Below, piece by piece: positions 5,125 to 8,685 of a stretch of 8,685 bases of DNA. Numbering within the stretch: position 1 is the stretch's first letter; each line of letters starts with the position of its first letter. Source of the stretch: Pseudomonadota bacterium (GTDB taxonomy: Bacteria; Pseudomonadota; Alphaproteobacteria; UBA1280; UBA12223); contig PTJW01000034.1 in the NCBI GenBank assembly GCA_002937495.1, positions 1 to 8,685 on the forward strand, given 5' to 3'. The translations under genes were made by a program, and so were the position numbers. The notes below the pieces were generated by a model that saw only the letters and a program-made list of their open reading frames with translations, was not told the origin of the DNA and did no database searches.

Positions 5125-5800
5125 TTTTAACTCCTTTGTTTTTTATCTTTTTTATTAAAATAGGGCTTAATGAGAATAGACCTAATAATACAAGTGCTGA
5201 AATCATTTCTGTTGAAACTAAATCATTAACTGATTCTATTTGTCCAGACTGGAACCCTAAGTATGTATAAATAAATGATCCTGGTATAATTCCAACAAAT
5301 GTAGTCCATAAAAATGTTTTTGTTTTTACTCCTACAGTTGCAGGGGCAATATTAACTAAAACGAATGGAAAAACAGGAACCAATCTGGCAAATAATAAAT
5401 AGCTAATGGCATTTTCTTTAATATTTTTCTGCAGGGTTAGTAAATGCTTACTATTTGAGTATTTCTCAAGTAATCCTTTGCTTCCAGAGGCTTTCTTAAT
5501 AATTAAGAATATAATTAATGCGCCAATTGTAGCACCTATTACAACAACTAGAGTTCCTAAAATAGGGCCGTAAATAACACCAGCTAATAAAGTTAGTACT
5601 GTAGCAATAGGTAATGATAAAGCAACGCTAATAATATAGATACCAGCAAAAATAGAAACTGATAATACTAAGTTTTCTACAGATAGGTTTATTAGATAGT
5701 CTTTTTGATTTAGTATGGTTTGCTTATCAATAAAAAAGCTTGCTGTTAGCATTAAGCCTAGTAGTATAGCTACTGGGATGAATTTTTTTAGTTTAGTCAT
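5117..5800 (-). CDS. TVP38/TMEM64 family (SNARE-associated, DedA-like) membrane protein
   Basis: This 227-residue integral membrane protein has an N-terminal TM (about 7-24). A hydrophobic block follows with LLAGVIYGPILG (71-82) and GATIGA (89-94), the glycine-rich core of the family. The hallmark FARLVPVFPFVLVN (137-150) corresponds to the F-x-R-x-x-P-x-x-P re-entrant-loop motif. GIIPGSFIYTYLG (170-182) and a C-terminal TM (about 198-216) before a basic tail complete it. The family belongs to the VTT/DedA superfamily, whose members include lipid scramblases and transporters; the substrate here is unknown. The Shine-Dalgarno GAGGAG-type site (about 5810-5817) lies roughly 9 nt before the ATG. 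It overlaps the downstream flavoprotein gene by 8 nt. Proteins fusing these two domains exist in other bacteria as far as I recall, which supports a shared function. Confidence 0.88.
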   Translation of the reverse strand: MTKLKKFIPVAILLGLMLTASFFIDKQTILNQKDYLINLSVENLVLSVSIFAGIYIISVALSLPIATVLTLLAGVIYGPILGTLVVVIGATIGALIIFLIIKKASGSKGLLEKYSNSKHLLTLQKNIKENAISYLLFARLVPVFPFVLVNIAPATVGVKTKTFLWTTFVGIIPGSFIYTYLGFQSGQIESVNDLVSTEMISALVLLGLFSLSPILIKKIKNKGVKNV

Positions 5801-5817
5801 ATGGTCTAGCTCCTCTT

Positions 5818-5943
5818 GCTAAATATTTTATATCTTTATGATAATATATTCTACTTAAAATTAAAGAAGGTTACATTTTTTCTTTTACTTTTAAAAAAAT
5901 ATACTTTAAACTATTTATAATTTTATATAGAATTGTAATAAAT
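5818..5943. promoter_or_regulatory. Divergent promoter region
   Basis: This very AT-rich stretch separates the left-going TVP38-like operon from the right-going permease gene and must hold promoters for both. On the + strand TATAAT (5916-5921) is a perfect -10 hexamer without a good -35. On the - strand several TATTAT/TATAAA-like hexamers occur, none with a convincing -35. I cannot fix either start point. Confidence 0.4.
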
Positions 5944-5956
5944 AAGGATTTTAATT

Positions 5957-6823
5957 ATGCCTTGGTATGTATATTCATTATTAGCAAGTATTTTATTTGC
6001 TATTATACCATTACAGAAAAGAAAGTTTAACCACAGTCCTAAAGATATAGTTTTTTGGTCTTCATTATTTGCTTTTGCTCTTACTTTAGCATTATTTCCA
6101 TTGTTAGAGTTTCCTGAAATGGAAGTTTTTTATGTAATGGCAATTTTTACAGGTTTTTCGGGTGTTTTTGGTGGTGTTTTACAGTTTAAATTAGCCGAAA
6201 AACACATGGGTAGAACATTACAAGTTCAACTGCCAGTGCAAATTTTATCATGCTTTACTTTCTATTGTTTCTTGCAGCCAGAATATTATAACGCTTTATT
6301 TTCTAATCCTTATTCTTCATTTGCTGCAGGCATATCAATTCTTCTATTAATTTTATCATCTCAATTCTTAAGAAAATCAGATAATACATTGATTGGCTTT
6401 TTAACAGTTGTTCCAATTGGTTTGTTGTTTGCATTTATTATGGTTTATTATAAGTTAGTTATGGATGTTATTCCGGGTAATGTTTCAAATATTATTTTAG
6501 CTTATATTATGGTTCATTATTTTACTGTATCTGTTTGTTTCTTTGTAGAGAATTTAATAAATAAAGATTCTGTGATTAATATTTCAGAAAAGATTACATC
6601 AAGCTCATTATTAATAGCAGTTTTATCAGTATTTGCTTATTATTTCTTATTCACATCTGTTTATTATGCATCAAATCCAGCATATCCAATTGCATTTAAT
6701 ATGCTAATACCTGTATGGATTAAGCTTTATAATACAGGGTTCTTAAAAAAAGCAGATGAAGCTAGCTTAAAAATTTCAGTTATTATGCTTTTAGCTATTT
6801 GTATTTTAGCAGTTAGTGGTTAA
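5957..6823 (+). CDS. EamA/DMT-like permease
   Basis: This 288-residue protein is almost entirely membrane. Ten hydrophobic segments can be drawn at about 3-20, 31-50, 56-76, 89-107, 119-138, 144-166, 176-200, 213-234, 241-260 and 270-287. The size, ten-TM count, N-terminal start in a helix (MPWYVYSLLASILFAIIPL) and short basic loop after helix 1 fit drug/metabolite transporter (DMT) proteins. So does the C-terminal layout, with a Pro-containing helix 9 and a short charged loop before the last helix. The conserved motifs of well-known EamA members are weak, so the family call is moderate and the substrate unknown. AAGGA (5944-5948) is 8 nt before the ATG. It is a single gene diverging from the TVP38-like operon and probably unrelated to it in function. 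Confidence 0.65.
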   Translation: MPWYVYSLLASILFAIIPLQKRKFNHSPKDIVFWSSLFAFALTLALFPLLEFPEMEVFYVMAIFTGFSGVFGGVLQFKLAEKHMGRTLQVQLPVQILSCFTFYCFLQPEYYNALFSNPYSSFAAGISILLLILSSQFLRKSDNTLIGFLTVVPIGLLFAFIMVYYKLVMDVIPGNVSNIILAYIMVHYFTVSVCFFVENLINKDSVINISEKITSSSLLIAVLSVFAYYFLFTSVYYASNPAYPIAFNMLIPVWIKLYNTGFLKKADEASLKISVIMLLAICILAVSG

Positions 6824-6858
6824 GTTAGTGAGGTCTGAAGAAATTAAATAGTCAGAGT

Positions 6859-6879
6859 CATTTGCTAAAAGTGCAAATG
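6859..6879. other. Inverted repeat downstream of the permease gene
   Basis: CATTTGC (6859-6865) and GCAAATG (6873-6879) form a perfect 7-bp stem with a 7-nt loop, 35 nt after the permease stop codon. No T-run follows directly, so it is not a classic terminator; it may be a weak 3'-end structure. Confidence 0.35.
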
Positions 6880-6917
6880 GAGGTGTGTATTTTACTACTT
6901 TTCAAATTCATTTAGCT

Positions 6918-6961
6918 GAAAAGCAAAGAGGCCAGTATTTTGTTTATAAAATACCAGCCTC
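6918..6961 (-). terminator. Hairpin terminator of the small charged-protein gene
   Basis: GAGGC (6928-6932) pairs with GCCTC (6957-6961), and GTATTTT (6935-6941) with AAAATAC (6948-6954). A symmetric CA/CA internal loop separates the two helices and a 6-nt loop caps them. Read on the - strand it begins about 21 nt after the stop of the 6983-7252 gene and is followed by TTTGCTTTTC, a terminator-like T-rich tail. On the + strand no T-run follows, though it may still block transcription from the permease side. Confidence 0.65.
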
Positions 6962-6982
6962 ATATATAAATTTTAATTTAAA

Positions 6983-7252
6983 TTAAACATAAAAATCAGT
7001 CAAGCCATCTTTGTTTTTTGTTTGGCCATTTTGTTTTTTGTCTTCATTGTCACGCTGAACCTTCTTAGGTTCTTCTTTTTTAGGTTCTTTATCGTCATTT
7101 GAGTGCATTATAAGGTCATTAAATGTTTTATTATCTAAGCGACTTTCTTTGTTTGAAATCTCAACCTCAGTAATATTTTCCATATCTTTTCTGGCATAGT
7201 CAGGTCGTCTAACTATGTTGAATTTACTTTTGCTTACTTTTGAAATGCTCAT
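6983..7252 (-). CDS. Small highly charged protein of unknown function
   Basis: This 89-residue protein matches no family I know. It has no signal peptide, membrane segment or cysteine, so it is probably cytoplasmic. The first ~25 residues are basic (SKVSKSKFNIVRRPDYARK). The middle is mixed (ITEVEISNKESRLDNKTFND). From about residue 50 it is dominated by Lys, Glu, Asp, Asn and Gln, with a short imperfect repeat (EPKKEEPKKVQ), so the C-terminal half is likely disordered. The very strong Shine-Dalgarno AGGAGGTG (7257-7264 on the - strand), suitably spaced from the ATG, and a hairpin terminator after the stop argue that it is a real, well-translated gene despite its low-complexity composition. 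It is a single-gene unit between the permease and the sensor; nothing nearby points to a function. Confidence 0.7.
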   Translation of the reverse strand: MSISKVSKSKFNIVRRPDYARKDMENITEVEISNKESRLDNKTFNDLIMHSNDDKEPKKEEPKKVQRDNEDKKQNGQTKNKDGLTDFYV

Positions 7253-7545
7253 ATAACACCTCCTAAAATACTCTTTCTTCTTATATTTTATATATTTTTA
7301 TACAAATTTTCAATTGTCACATATCAAAAAAAACTATAAATGTTGCTTTATTATCACTTATTGGTTGTAATATACTAAAAAAGTAGAGTTTTATTAACAA
7401 AATACCCCTCAAAGCCTTCCCAAAATTATAAAAAGTTGATAGAATATATGTAATTCAAAAAAACATCTTAAACAATTTAAAAAATTAAATAAGAAAAACA
7501 ATTGTTTCATAATAAAAAAGAATAATAAAACAAGTAGGTTTATTT
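7253..7545. other. AT-rich intergenic region between divergent genes
   Basis: This 293-nt stretch holds no gene that I can support. On the - strand it carries the strong RBS of the small charged-protein gene. A plausible promoter for that gene is TTGAAA (complement of 7308-7313) 17 nt from TAAAAT (complement of 7285-7290). On the + strand it must hold the sensor gene promoter, for which I see no good -35/-10 pair. TTGATA at 7436-7441 lacks a matching -10. A C-rich patch at about 7403-7421 (ACCCCTCAAAGCCTTCCC) stands out against the AT-rich background and pairs with nothing nearby. A 12-bp palindrome lies at 7496-7507. Confidence 0.6.
7496..7507. promoter_or_regulatory. 12-bp palindrome upstream of the sensor gene
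   Basis: AAACAATTGTTT is a perfect palindrome ending 38 nt before the sensor gene's ATG. A related CAATTGT occurs at 7311-7317 near the start of the opposite gene. It could be an operator for a dimeric regulator, but short A/T-rich palindromes arise easily by chance here. Confidence 0.3.
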
Positions 7546-8685
7546 ATGAAAAAACGCGTTATTTTAGGTAAAATTTTAATTTATCTAGTACTATTTTTTG
7601 GTATAGTACTATCAGTTCTTGCATATTTTTATACAGAGCAGCAGCATAAACAGTTGTGGCAAAACTCTAAGCATGCTCAGTTAGACTTAGAATTATCAAA
7701 TATTGAGAAAAACTTTTATTTAGCTTTACTAAAAATTAAAGCAAATTTAAACGAGCTTAATGATCATAAAATCGAAGGCTCTGATATTTTAGATAAAAGA
7801 TACTTTGATAGATGGGGTGAGTTATCAGTAAATCTAAATAAACCAATTAAAGATGTTCAAACAATTGACTTTAAAGTTGACAATCAGCAAGTTTCTCTTC
7901 AAATTACGCAAAATCAAATCAATAAAATTATTAATAATGCTGGCGATTTAGGTTATTACTTCTTTACTTTAGACTCTGAAAGTTTATATGTTGCGTTTGT
8001 TAATAGAATAAATGATGAGAAAGTAACACTTCATATTTCTAAAATTAAAAATCTATTTGAGTATATTTCAAAATTTGAAGGTTATCTAATTGATGTTATT
8101 AATGAAAGTGGTAATTCTGTTTATTACAGAACAAACAGTGTTAAACCCGAAAATTCTTATGTTATTAAAAGACAGTTAAAAGAATCAAATGTTACAGCAA
8201 ATATAATTGTTTACTTAAATCATGAAGGTAGAGATGGCTTTGGTAACTATAGTGTTTTATTCATGGTACTGATTTTAATTTTAACATTCTTAATTGTTTC
8301 ATATCTATTTAAGCAAAATACAGAATTAAACAGACTTAACAAAAAAATGTTAGATCAAAGCTATGGTTTAAAAAGTGCTTACTCATTATTTAAAAAAATT
8401 ACAGGTAATTCTTTTGATATTATTTCAATTTTAGGGCCAGATTTAAAAGTTGAGTATGCAAACTCATCATATGCTAAAACTTTAAATTATAACCCAGCAA
8501 ACTTACAAGGTTTAGCATTTACAGAACTATTACCAGATTCAAATAGATATAAATTTGTTAGAAAAGTTAAATCATTTGACTTTAACAAGGGTGCTTTAAG
8601 CTTTGATTTTGAATTACTACACTCAAATAAAAAAGATAAAATCATTGTAGAATCAATGATTCACCCAGTTTATGATGAAGATCAA
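7546..8685 (+). CDS. Membrane-bound PAS-domain sensor protein (partial, 3' end outside window)
   Basis: The frame is open for 380 codons from the ATG to the window edge. A short basic N-terminus (MKKR) precedes TM1 (about 8-28). A predicted periplasmic domain of about 205 residues (29-234) follows, with no sensor fold I can name. TM2 spans about 235-255 (VLFMVLILILTFLIVSYLF). A polar, probably coiled linker (256-285) leads into a PAS domain from about 288. There FDIISILGPDLKVEYANSSY (290-309) and the following LNYNPANLQG match the usual PAS pattern 'D.I...D....I.YAN.A....LGY....L.G'. This architecture is typical of sensor histidine kinases, GGDEF/EAL proteins and some other receptors. The output domain lies beyond 8685, so the class cannot be decided. 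AAGTAGG (7532-7538), 7 nt before the ATG, is a moderate Shine-Dalgarno. The gene diverges from the small charged-protein gene across an intergenic region of about 290 nt. Confidence 0.85.
   Translation, partial: MKKRVILGKILIYLVLFFGIVLSVLAYFYTEQQHKQLWQNSKHAQLDLELSNIEKNFYLALLKIKANLNELNDHKIEGSDILDKRYFDRWGELSVNLNKPIKDVQTIDFKVDNQQVSLQITQNQINKIINNAGDLGYYFFTLDSESLYVAFVNRINDEKVTLHISKIKNLFEYISKFEGYLIDVINESGNSVYYRTNSVKPENSYVIKRQLKESNVTANIIVYLNHEGRDGFGNYSVLFMVLILILTFLIVSYLFKQNTELNRLNKKMLDQSYGLKSAYSLFKKITGNSFDIISILGPDLKVEYANSSYAKTLNYNPANLQGLAFTELLPDSNRYKFVRKVKSFDFNKGALSFDFELLHSNKKDKIIVESMIHPVYDEDQ

Noticed and set aside
6852..6986. A 44-codon open + strand frame (containing ...GGVYFTTFQIHLAEKQ...) between the permease and the small charged gene.
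   Set aside because: It has no ATG. The only plausible start is a GTG at 6885 with GGAGG almost touching it, and the frame runs through the hairpin terminator into the opposite gene. It could be a remnant of a decayed gene but I cannot match it to anything.
1..8685. CRISPR arrays, tRNA or rRNA genes, insertion sequences, integrase or phage genes.
   Set aside because: I saw no regularly spaced repeats, no tRNA-like cloverleaf, no transposase or integrase motifs and no terminal inverted repeats, so there is no direct sign of a mobile element in this window.

Overview
This is an AT-rich window (roughly 30% G+C by eye) from a Gram-negative-type bacterium. Coding density is high, Shine-Dalgarno sites of the AAAGGAG type precede most genes, and sigma70-like promoters and intrinsic terminators are recognisable. 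The envelope-directed proteins (a lipobox protein, type IV pilin-like proteins, a two-TM sensor) point to a diderm. A low-GC proteobacterium, possibly an alphaproteobacterium, is my best guess; no rRNA or other decisive marker is present.

Left part (1-3735, all + strand): the 3' end of a hypoxanthine phosphoribosyltransferase gene is followed by a stand-alone N-terminal (zinc-finger-like, DiS_P_DiS/A24_N) half of a prepilin peptidase, with no protease half. Next come two small envelope proteins, each with its own strong TTGACA-N16-TATwAT promoter: a lipobox/coiled-coil protein with a C-terminal membrane segment, and a secreted protein with a C-terminal membrane segment that ends at a strong terminator. 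Then come three tandem paralogous pilin-like proteins. Their first ~37 residues are almost identical and they carry GspG-like 'LDTG ... W.GPY' motifs. This looks like an accessory pseudopilin locus, with substrates plus half of the processing enzyme. The assembly ATPase, platform protein, secretin and A24 protease domain are not in the window.

Middle part (3710-5800, - strand): a bidirectional terminator separates the pilins from a convergent two-gene operon. It encodes a TVP38/TMEM64 (SNARE-associated/DedA-like) membrane protein and a mercuric-reductase/lipoamide-dehydrogenase-like flavoprotein. The two genes overlap by 8 nt and are probably functionally coupled.

Right part (5801-8685): a divergent region leads to a ten-TM EamA/DMT-like permease (+). 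A small, highly charged orphan protein with a strong RBS lies on the - strand and ends in a hairpin terminator. A ~290-nt AT-rich intergenic region with a 12-bp palindrome follows. The window ends in the 5' 380 codons of a membrane-bound sensor (TM - periplasmic domain - TM - PAS), whose output domain lies beyond the right edge.

The most interesting part is 148-3709: a half prepilin peptidase, two bitopic envelope proteins and a triplicated non-canonical pseudopilin whose N-terminus is frozen at the protein level although its codons have diverged widely.
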